Origin: Acidobacteriota bacterium
GTDB taxonomy: Bacteria; Acidobacteriota; Terriglobia; Acidiferrales; UBA7541
Direction: 5' to 3'
Length of the DNA stretch: 58,464 nucleotides
NCBI GenBank assembly: GCA_003223215.1
Contig: QHYH01000127.1
Location: forward strand, 1-58,464
Position numbers and translations under genes: made by a program. Below, piece after piece: positions 47,585 through 58,464 of this stretch. Under the pieces are notes generated by a model. That model saw only the letters and a program-made list of their open reading frames with translations. It searched no databases and was not told the DNA's origin. The stretch's first letter is position 1, and every line of letters begins with the position of its first letter.

Positions 47585-48427
47585 ATGAGAGTCTTTCGAA
47601 CAACTCTTTTGCTGGTCGCTCTTACGCTGCTGCTAATGTTCCTCGGCCAATCCATTGGCGGACGCAATGGCATGACCATCGGCCTGGGCTTTGCGATCGT
47701 GTCCAATGCGTTTGCCTACTTCTTCTCAGACAAGATCGCGCTTTTGTCGAGCGGCGCCAAGCCTGTCACGCGGGAACAGTTGCCGAGACTGTATGCCGTC
47801 ATGGAGCGCCTGGCCGCAAAAGCAAATTTACCCGTGCCAAAACTGTATGTGGTTCCCGAGGCGGCCCCCAATGCTTTTGCTACGGGGAGAAACCCGCGCC
47901 ACGCCTCGGTGGCGGTTACCCAGGGTTTGCTCGAATTGATGAATGACGACGAACTTGAAGGCGTCATCGCACATGAACTCTCGCACGTCCGCAACTACGA
48001 CATTCTCATCAGTTCGATCGCTGCAACCATTGCTGGCGCCATCACCTGGATTGCCTACTGGGGACCGTACCGCGATGATGGCGAGGGAGGCGGAGGCGGC
48101 GGACTGCTCGGTCTGCTGATGATGATTCTGGCCCCTCTTGCCGCCATGCTCCTGCAGCTCGGACTCTCCCGCCAGCGGGAGTATTCCGCCGACCAGACCG
48201 GCGCACGGATGGTGGGAAACCCTTACGGATTGATCAGCGCCCTTCAGAAGCTGGGTGGGTACAACAATCGCATTCCGACGACGGCTATATCGCCTTCGAC
48301 TTCTTCCTTGTGCATCGTAAAGCCCCTTTTTCGGGGCGGCTCGCTCGGGACGCTTTTTAGCACCCATCCGCCGCTGGCAGACCGCATTGCCGCCCTCCGC
48401 GAAACGACCATTGTTCCCGAGAGGTAA
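47585..48427 (+). CDS. htpX: Membrane zinc protease HtpX
   Basis: An M48-family inner-membrane protease of 280 residues that degrades misfolded membrane proteins. Two N-terminal membrane helices (TTLLLVALTLLLMFLG and MTIGLGFAIVSNAFAYFF) are followed by the zinc site HELSH at 130-134, then two more hydrophobic segments split by a glycine-rich loop, and the third ligand in SRQREYSADQTGARM. The end FSTHPPLADRIAALRE is typical. GGAAGGA precedes the ATG. It follows clpB by 108 nt and completes a protein-quality unit. Confidence 0.94.
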   Translation: MRVFRTTLLLVALTLLLMFLGQSIGGRNGMTIGLGFAIVSNAFAYFFSDKIALLSSGAKPVTREQLPRLYAVMERLAAKANLPVPKLYVVPEAAPNAFATGRNPRHASVAVTQGLLELMNDDELEGVIAHELSHVRNYDILISSIAATIAGAITWIAYWGPYRDDGEGGGGGGLLGLLMMILAPLAAMLLQLGLSRQREYSADQTGARMVGNPYGLISALQKLGGYNNRIPTTAISPSTSSLCIVKPLFRGGSLGTLFSTHPPLADRIAALRETTIVPER

Positions 48428-48647
48428 GGACGGGGCGAAAACGGACTCATTTTTGCCCATTCGAGGTGTAATCTTTTCAGAATTCGATACCCTGACCCGA
48501 CTGTTGTCCCCCTATTATGAGTAGCGTAAGTGTTCTATTTTCAGCTTGTTAACACTCTTAAAGCATCCTCCCCACCTTTGGCGCCGCAAGTGCAGCACGT
48601 TTTAGCGCCTGGTCCGCAGGTTTTGCGAATAGCGTAGGTGCACGGGA

Positions 48648-48857
48648 ATGAGCTGTCGAGACACCATTCATCTGATCTGCTGGTATTTAGAAGGTCGCCT
48701 ATCCTCGTCCGTCGAGACCGAAATCAGGCGTCACCTTGAAACCTGCTCCGACTGCCGCTTGGTTCTCGAAGCCGCGGTGAATACCCTCGACCGCTACTTT
48801 AACGCGAATCGCTCCGAGGCCGCTGCCGACACTTTCGGCCGCCTAACCTCCTGCTAA
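48648..48857 (+). CDS. Small orphan zf-HC2 (anti-sigma zinc-finger) protein
   Basis: A 69-residue protein with the H-x3-C-x2-C zinc site of anti-sigma factors (HLETCSDCRLVLEAA), preceded by the typical helix ICWYLEGRLSSSVETEIRRH. It has no membrane segment or sensor part, and no sigma factor gene is adjacent. It may act alone as a cytoplasmic sigma inhibitor. Codon pattern and motif support a real gene. Confidence 0.65.
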   Translation: MSCRDTIHLICWYLEGRLSSSVETEIRRHLETCSDCRLVLEAAVNTLDRYFNANRSEAAADTFGRLTSC

Positions 48858-49162
48858 CTGCCTGCACCAGAACGCCTCTATGCGCTTTCCCGACGACTTG
48901 AAAGCCCGTCCGAGCCTCTCCCCTGTTCGCTCTCTTCCCCCCCCCCGAACCAACCTTCCCCACCTACGGCGCCTTCTACCATCCAGCGTAAAATCTACGT
49001 GTACTAGTACGTATAAAACTATGGCGACCTATTCCTAACACTCGATCAAGAGGCTTATTTTGAATATCTTAAATAGTACTAGTATCTAGTAGCGGTTTTG
49101 GCGCGGCGGATGCTCCCTGTTGCCTATAGGGCTAAATCGCCTAAAGGAGAGACGAAACCTCT
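48858..49162 (+). other. Upstream region with paired ACTAGT palindromes and a C10 tract
   Basis: GTACTAGTAC lies at 49001-49010, and a second TACTAGTA at 49077-49084, 76 nt apart. Both are in an AT-rich part ahead of the gene at 49163. A run of ten C residues lies at 48937-48946. The palindromes could be a regulator site; half-sites TACTA/TAGTA recall BlaI/MecI operators, but the centre differs. No gene is visible. Confidence 0.5.
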
Positions 49163-50002
49163 ATGAGCGAATTTCAGGAGTTTTCCCAGACTGGCACCAC
49201 GGAGACACCCCGCTGGGTAGGATTGGCGGTTGGCATCTTGGGCGGCCTTTCCCTCGTTGGCCTCGGACTGAGCTGGAGCGCCCTCAATCAGGCCAAGAGT
49301 CTTGAGCAAACCGCCGTGGCTTCCAAGCAGGCCAGCGATGCTCTCACCCAGCGTCTTGCCAAGGAAGACGAAATCAACCAGCAAATGCAAAGCGATCTGA
49401 AGGTCATCGCCGACAAGCTAAACGTCACGCAGGGCGAATTGGTCAGCGCGCACAAACAGACCAAGCACGCGACGCATGCCGTGGATCAGAAGGTGGACAA
49501 TCTGGCCACCTCGATGAAGGCAGAATTGGCCACCAAGGCGAGCGCCGATGACCTGACCAAGTTGAACGGCGACGTCAACGGAGTCAAGGGCGACTTGGAC
49601 GCCACGAAAAACAGCATTCAGATGGCTCGCAGCGAGATGGGCACGCTGATTGCCCGAAACCACGACGAAATCGACCAGCTTCGCCGCATTGGCCAGCGCG
49701 ATTACTTTGAGTTCACCGTGCAGCGCAAGGGCGGCGCCACCAAAGTGGGCGGCATTCAGCTTGTGTTGAAGGACACCAACCCCAAGAAGAATCAGTACAC
49801 CATTAACGTGCTGGCGGACGACAACAGCTTTGAGAAGAAGAACCGCTCGGTCAACGAACCCATCTTCTTCTACACCGGTGGCAGCCACTCGGCGCTCGAA
49901 CTCGTGGTGAACAAAGTCACCAAGTCCAGCGCTACGGGGTATCTGAGCGTCCCGAAGCCCGCGCCCACGGCCTCTGCCAGCAACGCCACTTCCGGCCTGT
50001 AG
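49163..50002 (+). CDS. Membrane-anchored coiled-coil protein of unknown function
   Basis: A 279-residue protein with one membrane segment (GLAVGILGGLSLVGLGLSW, residues about 19-37), then a long coiled coil (about 40-170) with a regular Lys/Gln/Ala heptad pattern (DDLTKLNGDVNGVKGDLDAT). A compact C-terminal beta-rich domain starts at YFEFTVQRKGGATKVGG and includes FFYTGGSHSALELVVNKV. An Ala/Ser/Pro tail ends it. The topology places the coil and domain in the periplasm. I do not recognise a named family, although similar proteins occur in Acidobacteriota. AAGGAGAG lies 11 nt before the ATG. Confidence 0.85.
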   Translation: MSEFQEFSQTGTTETPRWVGLAVGILGGLSLVGLGLSWSALNQAKSLEQTAVASKQASDALTQRLAKEDEINQQMQSDLKVIADKLNVTQGELVSAHKQTKHATHAVDQKVDNLATSMKAELATKASADDLTKLNGDVNGVKGDLDATKNSIQMARSEMGTLIARNHDEIDQLRRIGQRDYFEFTVQRKGGATKVGGIQLVLKDTNPKKNQYTINVLADDNSFEKKNRSVNEPIFFYTGGSHSALELVVNKVTKSSATGYLSVPKPAPTASASNATSGL

Positions 50003-50248
50003 GCTCGAGGGGAGCTCGCAGAAAAGTTAGCAGGGCTTCCGCTTTCCGTAGCGATTACGGCGGTTCGGGGAGGGTTGCTTGAGGATCCTCCCCTTTTGAT
50101 TGCGCGTCTTCCGGGAATAAAGGGGGGCCGAGAACGGTATACTAGAACGGTATAGCAACCGGCTGGACAGCGGGGCCGCGGCTGTGCGAAGCTTAGTACG
50201 GCCCGGTCACTCAACTACCACAAAATGGACTTCTGGAGGGGGGAAACC

Positions 50249-50572
50249 ATGAAACTGAGACTCTCAACGGCAATTGCGGCAACGCTCTTCGCGGGGACTC
50301 TTGCAATGGCGGCAGACGGTTCCTGGACCGGCTGGATTTCCGACAGCCAGTGCGGAGCGAAAGGTGCGAACGAAAAGGCCGGCGACTGCACGACCAAGTG
50401 CGTCAAGGAACATGGCGCCAAGTACGTGTTTGTGAACGACGCCGACAAGAAGGTGTATGTCGTCGACGCGCAAGACAAAGTAGCGGAGCATGCCGGCCAC
50501 CACGTTACCGTCAAGGGCGCGGTGGACGGCGAGACGCTTAAGCTGACCAGCATCGAAATGGCCGGCAAGTAG
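50249..50572 (+). CDS. Small secreted Cys-containing protein
   Basis: A 107-residue protein with a signal peptide (STAIAATLFAGTLAMAA). The mature part has WTGWISDSQCGAKGA, then DCTTKCVKEHGAKYVFVND and HVTVKGAVDGETLKLTSIEM. Three Cys residues in the first half and a small beta-barrel end recur in a family of Acidobacteriota exported proteins of unknown function. GGAGGGGGG precedes the ATG at 50249. Confidence 0.8.
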   Translation: MKLRLSTAIAATLFAGTLAMAADGSWTGWISDSQCGAKGANEKAGDCTTKCVKEHGAKYVFVNDADKKVYVVDAQDKVAEHAGHHVTVKGAVDGETLKLTSIEMAGK

Positions 50573-50675
50573 CGCCAAGCAAGCGTCTTTATTTTTGAAG
50601 AGCGGGCAGACCGAGGGTTGGTCTGCCCGTTTTGTTTTGTCCCGCCCGACATTTCCGTTACGATGTTCCACGACC

Positions 50676-51842
50676 ATGCCGACCACCCTTATCCACGCGG
50701 GACGCGCTTTGACCCCGGCTTCGGAAATCAGCGACGCGGGGATTCTGATACGCGACGACGTTATCGAGGCGGTCGGGCCGCGGAGCAGCCTGCGCTTGCC
50801 CGCCGGCGCCAGGGAAGTCTCTGCGACCGAAACAACCGCAATTCCGGGATTCATCGACATTCATATCCACGGCGCAGGCGGACGTGACTTCATGGAAGCG
50901 ACCGGCGACGCGCTTGCCGCGGTGACCAGGAAGGTGGCCGAGTTTGGCACGACTTCGCTTCTCGCCACCACCATCACCGCGGGCCCAGACGACACTTCCC
51001 GGGCGGCGGCAGGAATCTCCCTGTACATCACGCAGCAGCACGCGGCGACGGAATCTCGCGCCGAAGTCTTGGGAATCCACCTTGAGGGGCCGTTTATCAG
51101 CAAAACCCGTCGCGGCGTACATCCCGCGGAATGGATTCAATCCCCTTCAGAGGCTTTGCTCCAACGCTTTCTCGAGGCTGCGGAAGGAAAGGCCCGCCTG
51201 ATTACCATCGCTCCCGAGGTGCTCGGAGCAACCCCGTGCATCGAAGCGGCGCGCAAAGCCGGCCTGGTTGTTTCGGTGGGCCATACGGATGCCAATTACG
51301 AGCAGACGCGGTTTGCCATCGCGCGCGGAGCGCGAAGCGCCACGCACACCTACAACGCCATGCGGCCCTTCACGCACCGCGACCCCGGTGTCATCGGGGC
51401 GGTCCTCACTTCCCCCGAAATCCATGCCGAGTTGATTGCCGACGGCGTGCACGTCGAAGAGGGCGCGATGAAGCTGCTGCTGGGGGCTAAAGGGCACGAG
51501 CGGGTCATTCTGGTGAGCGACGGCCTTTCTGCCACGGGTATGCCGGATGGAAAATACCTGCTGGGCGGCATGGAGGTGATCGTGACCAATGGAGTCTGCC
51601 GAAATGCCGCAGGAATCCTCGCCGGCAGCACGCTGACGCTCGACCGCGCGCTCCGCAACATCGCGAACCTCGGCGTTCCCTTAACGGACACGGTGCGCAT
51701 GCTGACTCTGAATCCCGCGTCTCTGCTGGGAATCGAATTCAAGAAAGGATCGCTGCGGACGGGTGCGGACGCCGACGTCGTTCTGCTCGACGAGTCCATG
51801 CACGTGAGTTACGTTTGGGCGCGCGGCCTGCCCGTCGCCTAG
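50676..51842 (+). CDS. nagA: N-acetylglucosamine-6-phosphate deacetylase
   Basis: Removes acetate from GlcNAc-6-phosphate, feeding amino sugars from peptidoglycan or chitin into glycolysis. The 388-residue amidohydrolase shows IPGFIDIHIHGAGGRDFMEA, LGIHLEGPFISKTRRGVHP (metal Glu), VSVGHTDANYEQ (His), ATHTYNAMRPFTHRDPG (His) and VSDGLSATGMPDGKY (catalytic Asp). The ATG at 50676 gives the usual N-terminus; the frame extends further upstream without similarity. No nagB or transporter is adjacent. Confidence 0.93.
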   Translation: MPTTLIHAGRALTPASEISDAGILIRDDVIEAVGPRSSLRLPAGAREVSATETTAIPGFIDIHIHGAGGRDFMEATGDALAAVTRKVAEFGTTSLLATTITAGPDDTSRAAAGISLYITQQHAATESRAEVLGIHLEGPFISKTRRGVHPAEWIQSPSEALLQRFLEAAEGKARLITIAPEVLGATPCIEAARKAGLVVSVGHTDANYEQTRFAIARGARSATHTYNAMRPFTHRDPGVIGAVLTSPEIHAELIADGVHVEEGAMKLLLGAKGHERVILVSDGLSATGMPDGKYLLGGMEVIVTNGVCRNAAGILAGSTLTLDRALRNIANLGVPLTDTVRMLTLNPASLLGIEFKKGSLRTGADADVVLLDESMHVSYVWARGLPVA

Positions 51843-51847
51843 GAACG

Positions 51848-52102
51848 TTACAGATCGAGCGGCAGGTCCAGTTCCAGCGCAAGTTCTTCCGGATCAAACG
51901 GGCTGCAGGCAAAATAGCGCCCGGCGACTTCGAGCGTCGGTACTTTGCGGACGCCGTTATTTGCTTTCAGAACGATCTCTTCGGCGGACTGGTCTTCTTC
52001 GATGTTCACTTCGCGGTACGCGACGCCTCTTTCCCGCAGGAAGGCTTTCGTGTACCGGCAATCCGGGCACCAGTTCGTGGTGTAAATGATGATGGGTTCC
52101 AT
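51848..52102 (-). CDS. Glutaredoxin-like protein
   Basis: An 84-residue thiol oxidoreductase with the redox motif CPDC in IIIYTTNWCPDCRYTKAFL, the cis-Pro segment VRKVPTLEV and a compact thioredoxin fold. CPDC is less common than CPYC. It converges with nagA, their stops being 5 nt apart, and lies downstream of the ATP synthase operon. Confidence 0.88.
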   Translation of the reverse strand: MEPIIIYTTNWCPDCRYTKAFLRERGVAYREVNIEEDQSAEEIVLKANNGVRKVPTLEVAGRYFACSPFDPEELALELDLPLDL

Positions 52103-52244
52103 TGCGCGCGGACTACTCTAAATAAGATTAATGCAAATCGGGCTCGTCCAAATAAGTCCAGCCAAATTCATCTCCAAAGCATTAGATGAATGGCTCCAGC
52201 TCGGGGTCACAAGACGGCCGAGCGCTAATATGAACGGCAAGCGG

Positions 52245-52676
52245 TCAGCGGGAATCCGCGGGCACGCCCCGGTACTTGCGGGCGACCTGAATGCGAATCA
52301 GGGCGCGCTCGAGAGCCACGCCGGCGCGGTCCCAATCGATGTTGGGGTCTCCTGCGGTGAGCCGCTTTTCCGCCCGGGCTTTCGCGGCTTCCGCGCGCTC
52401 GAGATCAATTTCAGCGGCCAGTTCGGCGGTTTCGGCAAGCACGGTGACGCGATCCGGCAAGACTTCCGCGAAGCCCCGAATCACCGAGAGGGGTGCGCTT
52501 TCTGTCGCGCCCTGAAAAGTCAATTCGCCGATGCCGAGCTCGGTCATCAGCGGCGCGTGGCCGGGTAAAACGCCCAAGTAGCCGTTGGCGCCCGGCAGCG
52601 TCACTTCCTGGGTGCGCGCCCGCAGCAACTGCCGTGTGGGCGTGACGATCACCAGCTCGATGGCCTCGGGAAGCAT
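52245..52676 (-). CDS. atpC: ATP synthase F1 subunit epsilon
   Basis: The 143-residue epsilon subunit of the rotary stalk. The N-terminal beta-sandwich is clear (LPGANGYLGVLPGHAPLMTE, then VIRGFAEVLPDRVTVLAETA), followed by a C-terminal helix hairpin (AEIDLERAEAAKARAEKRL). It starts 5 nt after atpD and is the last gene of the operon. Confidence 0.95.
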   Translation of the reverse strand: MLPEAIELVIVTPTRQLLRARTQEVTLPGANGYLGVLPGHAPLMTELGIGELTFQGATESAPLSVIRGFAEVLPDRVTVLAETAELAAEIDLERAEAAKARAEKRLTAGDPNIDWDRAGVALERALIRIQVARKYRGVPADSR

Positions 52677-52681
52677 GCTCG

Positions 52682-55014
<2,333 letters not shown>

Positions 55015-55037
55015 ACTCGCTTCGTCGGTCGAAATCC

Positions 55038-56573
<1,536 letters not shown>

Positions 56574-56645
56574 TGCCGCTCCATTGCTTCCGCGAAGACT
56601 TGCTCAACACACCGGGGACCGAAAACCCTGCCGTCGAATCCCTTT

Positions 56646-57182
56646 TTATTCCACCGCCAGCCGCGCGCCCATCTCGTTCAGGCGGGTCCGCAACGAACCA
56701 TCGTAAATCGTGTCGCCGATGCGCACCACCGCCCCGCCGAGCAGGGAGGGATCGAGCGCGTACTTCGGCTCGATTTTCTTGCCCGTGAGCCGCTCGAGCG
56801 TGGCGGCCAGCTCTTTTTTCTGCGAGGCGGTCAATTCTACCGCCGAAGAAACTTCCGCTTCCGCAACGCCTTGACGCTGCCGCAGCACCTGCTGAAACGC
56901 CGCTGCGATCTCCGGAATCAGTTGCGTGCGTCGGTGATCGGCAATCACCAACAAGAAATTGCGAATAATCTTGCTCGCGCCCAGGCGCTTGGCGATTTTT
57001 TCGAGGACTTCATGCTTCGCTTCCACGCTGACCGCCGGGCTTCCGAGGAAGGTGCGCAATTCCGCCGATTGCGCGTATGCCGCGCCGAAACTTTCCAGCT
57101 GCTTCGCCGCCGGCTCCCCCGCGCCCTGCTCCAGGGCGATGTCCGCCAGCGCGTTTGCGTATCGCAGGGTCGCTGACTTCAA
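56646..57182 (-). CDS. atpH: ATP synthase F1 subunit delta
   Basis: The 178-residue peripheral-stalk subunit (OSCP-like). The N-terminus is KSATLRYANALADIALEQG, then EVLEKIAKRLGASKIIRNFL, and the C-terminus has IEPKYALDPSLLGGAVVRIG and DTIYDGSLRTRLNEM. The start is a TTG at 57182 that overlaps the atpF stop, with GGAGGGG 8 nt upstream. A much longer open frame exists but only this part resembles delta. Confidence 0.94.
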   Translation of the reverse strand: MKSATLRYANALADIALEQGAGEPAAKQLESFGAAYAQSAELRTFLGSPAVSVEAKHEVLEKIAKRLGASKIIRNFLLVIADHRRTQLIPEIAAAFQQVLRQRQGVAEAEVSSAVELTASQKKELAATLERLTGKKIEPKYALDPSLLGGAVVRIGDTIYDGSLRTRLNEMGARLAVE

Positions 57183-57754
57183 TGGGGCATCCCCTCCAGG
57201 TTCTTCACGAAGTTGCTGATCAATCCCGCCTGCGTTTGCGCGGTGAGCTGGTTGGTCAGGAGCGATTCCGCGCCTTCGACCGCCAGCCGTGCCGCCACGG
57301 CTTTCAATTCCAGGCGCGCCGCGCGCGCCGCTGCTTCGATTTCGGCCTTTGCCGCCACCGCAATTTTTTCCATGTCCGAACGCGTTGCCGTTCGAATGCG
57401 CTCGACTTCCGCGGCCGCTTCGCGATCGGCGAACGCGCGCAATTCCGCGACTTCTTTCTCCAAATTTTCGAGCTTCGCCTCCGCTTCCCGGAGCTGCGCG
57501 TCCGCCGCCGCCTTCACGCTGCCTGCCTTGCTGATCGCGGAGCCGATTTCTTCCGCGCGGGCGCGGAAGAATCGCGGAGCTTTCTTCCAGCAAACCCACA
57601 AAAGTGCGCCTGCCCAGATCGCGAAATTCATCCACTTGAAAAGTTCTGGTGCCGTAGCGGCGCCCCCTTCTTCGGCGGCGTGCGCGCTCAGTGTCAAGAA
57701 AAGCGCCGCAAGGACGGCGCTGGCGGGGGCCAATAGGATACGCCCGGCCCTCAT
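57179..57754 (-). CDS. atpF: ATP synthase Fo subunit b
   Basis: The 191-residue peripheral-stalk subunit. An N-terminal hydrophobic segment (LAPASAVLAALFLTLSAHA) looks like a signal peptide and is followed by the real membrane anchor (FKWMNFAIWAGALLWVCW). A long charged coiled coil follows (SVKAAADAQLREAEAKLENL and on), ending with NQLTAQTQAGLISNFV. A cleavable-looking leader before the anchor is unlike enteric b. It overlaps b' by 4 nt and delta by 3 nt. Confidence 0.93.
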   Translation of the reverse strand: MRAGRILLAPASAVLAALFLTLSAHAAEEGGAATAPELFKWMNFAIWAGALLWVCWKKAPRFFRARAEEIGSAISKAGSVKAAADAQLREAEAKLENLEKEVAELRAFADREAAAEVERIRTATRSDMEKIAVAAKAEIEAAARAARLELKAVAARLAVEGAESLLTNQLTAQTQAGLISNFVKNLEGMPH

Positions 57755-58227
57755 CGAGCCCCTCTCGCGGGCGAACTCGGACGCGGCGGCGAGTCGAGAA
57801 TTCGCCGTGCAATTTCCGCGGAAAGCTCGGCCACCGAGGCCTCCACTTCGCGACGCGCGGCGGCAAGCTCCTTGGCCACGCGCTGTTTTGCCGAGCTGAC
57901 TTCGCCGGAAGACTTGCTTCGCGCCTCCTTCAGTTGCGCCGCGCGCTCGTCGAGCAGTCTCTTGCGAGCCGCTTCTTGTTCCGCGTACACCTGGCCGCGC
58001 GCCCGCTTCAACGCTTCCTGGTATTGCTTGACTTTCTCCCCAGCGGCCGCTTGCGCCGCTTCCGCGGCCTTTTGCGCGCCAACGGTCCTGGCCTCGCGCT
58101 CGGCCATCACTTCGAGCAGCGGCCGGAAGAAGAGCGGCCGTAAGATGAAGCCAAAAAGGAGGATAATCAGGACCGTGGGCGCAGCCCCAAGGAACAGTTC
58201 GCCAAGTTGGTGACCGATAGAGGGCAT
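57751..58227 (-). CDS. ATP synthase Fo subunit b'
   Basis: A second b-type subunit of 158 residues, first gene of the operon. One membrane helix (FLGAAPTVLIILLFGFIL) is followed by LRPLFFRPLLEVMAERE and a long coiled coil rich in Ala, Lys and Glu. With atpF it would form a b/b' heterodimer, as in cyanobacteria and photosynthetic alpha-proteobacteria. The ATG at 58227 is chosen by similarity; the frame continues to 58446 without features. Its end overlaps atpF (ATGA). Confidence 0.9.
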   Translation of the reverse strand: MPSIGHQLGELFLGAAPTVLIILLFGFILRPLFFRPLLEVMAEREARTVGAQKAAEAAQAAAGEKVKQYQEALKRARGQVYAEQEAARKRLLDERAAQLKEARSKSSGEVSSAKQRVAKELAAARREVEASVAELSAEIARRILDSPPRPSSPARGAR

Positions 58228-58354
58228 CAGATTGTTGCGCCTAAATTTCCGTCGCCTCTGACCCGGACCCGCGCGGGGCAGGTTAGGTTGGCTCCTCACC
58301 TCGCTCACCCCGAGGAGCACACGGTGGGCTTCAAGCCGCCGCTTTGAAATGTTC

Positions 58355-58383
58355 TTTATAGCATCCGTCGCGCCTCCCGTCAA
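58355..58383 (-). promoter_or_regulatory. Promoter of the ATP synthase operon
   Basis: Minus strand: TTGACG (58383-58378), a 17-nt spacer and TATAAA (58360-58355). The start codon of the first gene is about 128 nt further on, leaving a GC-rich leader. Confidence 0.75.
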
Positions 58384-58464
58384 CGCACTCTGCCGCAACG
58401 GCAGGGTAGATTTGTCCTGGGATTTAAGACCATAAGACTTAAACAATTGTAGTTTGTACTGGAC

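Noticed and set aside
56646-57866. Long minus-strand frame reading delta with an extra 228 N-terminal residues
   Set aside because: Only the last 178 residues resemble delta; the rest overlaps atpF out of frame, so the TTG at 57182 is used.

Overview
The window looks like a chromosomal segment of a soil Acidobacteriota (Acidobacteriia/Koribacter-like). This is an inference from family content: a roughly 1150-residue TonB-dependent receptor with an N-terminal carboxypeptidase-regulatory fold, a broken ADOP-type ABC permease, Tat-exported sugar oxidoreductases with a small subunit, a PASTA-less Ser/Thr kinase, and several small secreted proteins of a kind common in that phylum. No rRNA, tRNA or CRISPR array was recognised.

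Region 1 (1-14.5 kb) is a complete L-rhamnose pathway. On the minus strand lie rhaD (aldolase-dehydrogenase fusion), rhaB and rhaI, followed by a TonB receptor under its own promoter and a TPR protein that runs off the left edge. A regulator with an IclR-type helix-turn-helix joined to a LacI/RbsB-type sugar-binding domain sits between the operon and a divergent rhaT-lldD unit. Import, isomerisation, phosphorylation, aldol cleavage, lactaldehyde oxidation and lactate oxidation are therefore encoded together. Related operator-promoter elements (CAATA/TATTG arms overlapping a TTGACA or TTGCAG -35 box) precede the receptor, rhaT and rhaD, and a fourth copy stands alone at 14.35 kb.

Region 2 (13.6-25.1 kb) is decayed. 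It holds a HAD gene with two homopolymer frameshifts, a response-regulator scrap, a piece of a second rhaT, a C-terminal piece of a GH78 rhamnosidase, and an ADOP permease with a large internal deletion. Intact genes among these are a PLC-like secreted phosphodiesterase, an AAA ATPase, a YqaB-like phosphatase and a large GH106-type alpha-L-rhamnosidase.

Region 3 (25.4-30 kb) is a minus-strand operon: GMC oxidoreductase, its Tat small subunit, a sugar isomerase/epimerase-fold enzyme and a secreted VCBS/FG-GAP protein. The set fits a periplasmic 3-keto-glycoside pathway. Region 4 (30-33.8 kb) is a copper/heavy-metal unit: Cys/His-rich secreted protein, multicopper oxidase and CzcC/CusC-like outer-membrane channel.

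Region 5 (33.9-44 kb) holds a Fic AMP-transferase preceded by five tandem 24-bp repeats, a kinase fused to a BNR beta-propeller and followed 2 nt later by a MoaD/ThiS-like protein with a tail beyond its Gly-Gly, then a DksA/TraR-type protein, an HNH endonuclease, a metallophosphoesterase and queA. Region 6 (44.2-48.5 kb) is a heat-shock unit, hsp20-clpB-htpX, with a HAIR-like site over the first promoter. Region 7 (48.6-52.1 kb) has small surface or secreted proteins, nagA and a glutaredoxin. Region 8 (52.2-58.4 kb) is the F1 plus b/b' part of the ATP synthase operon, without the a and c subunits.
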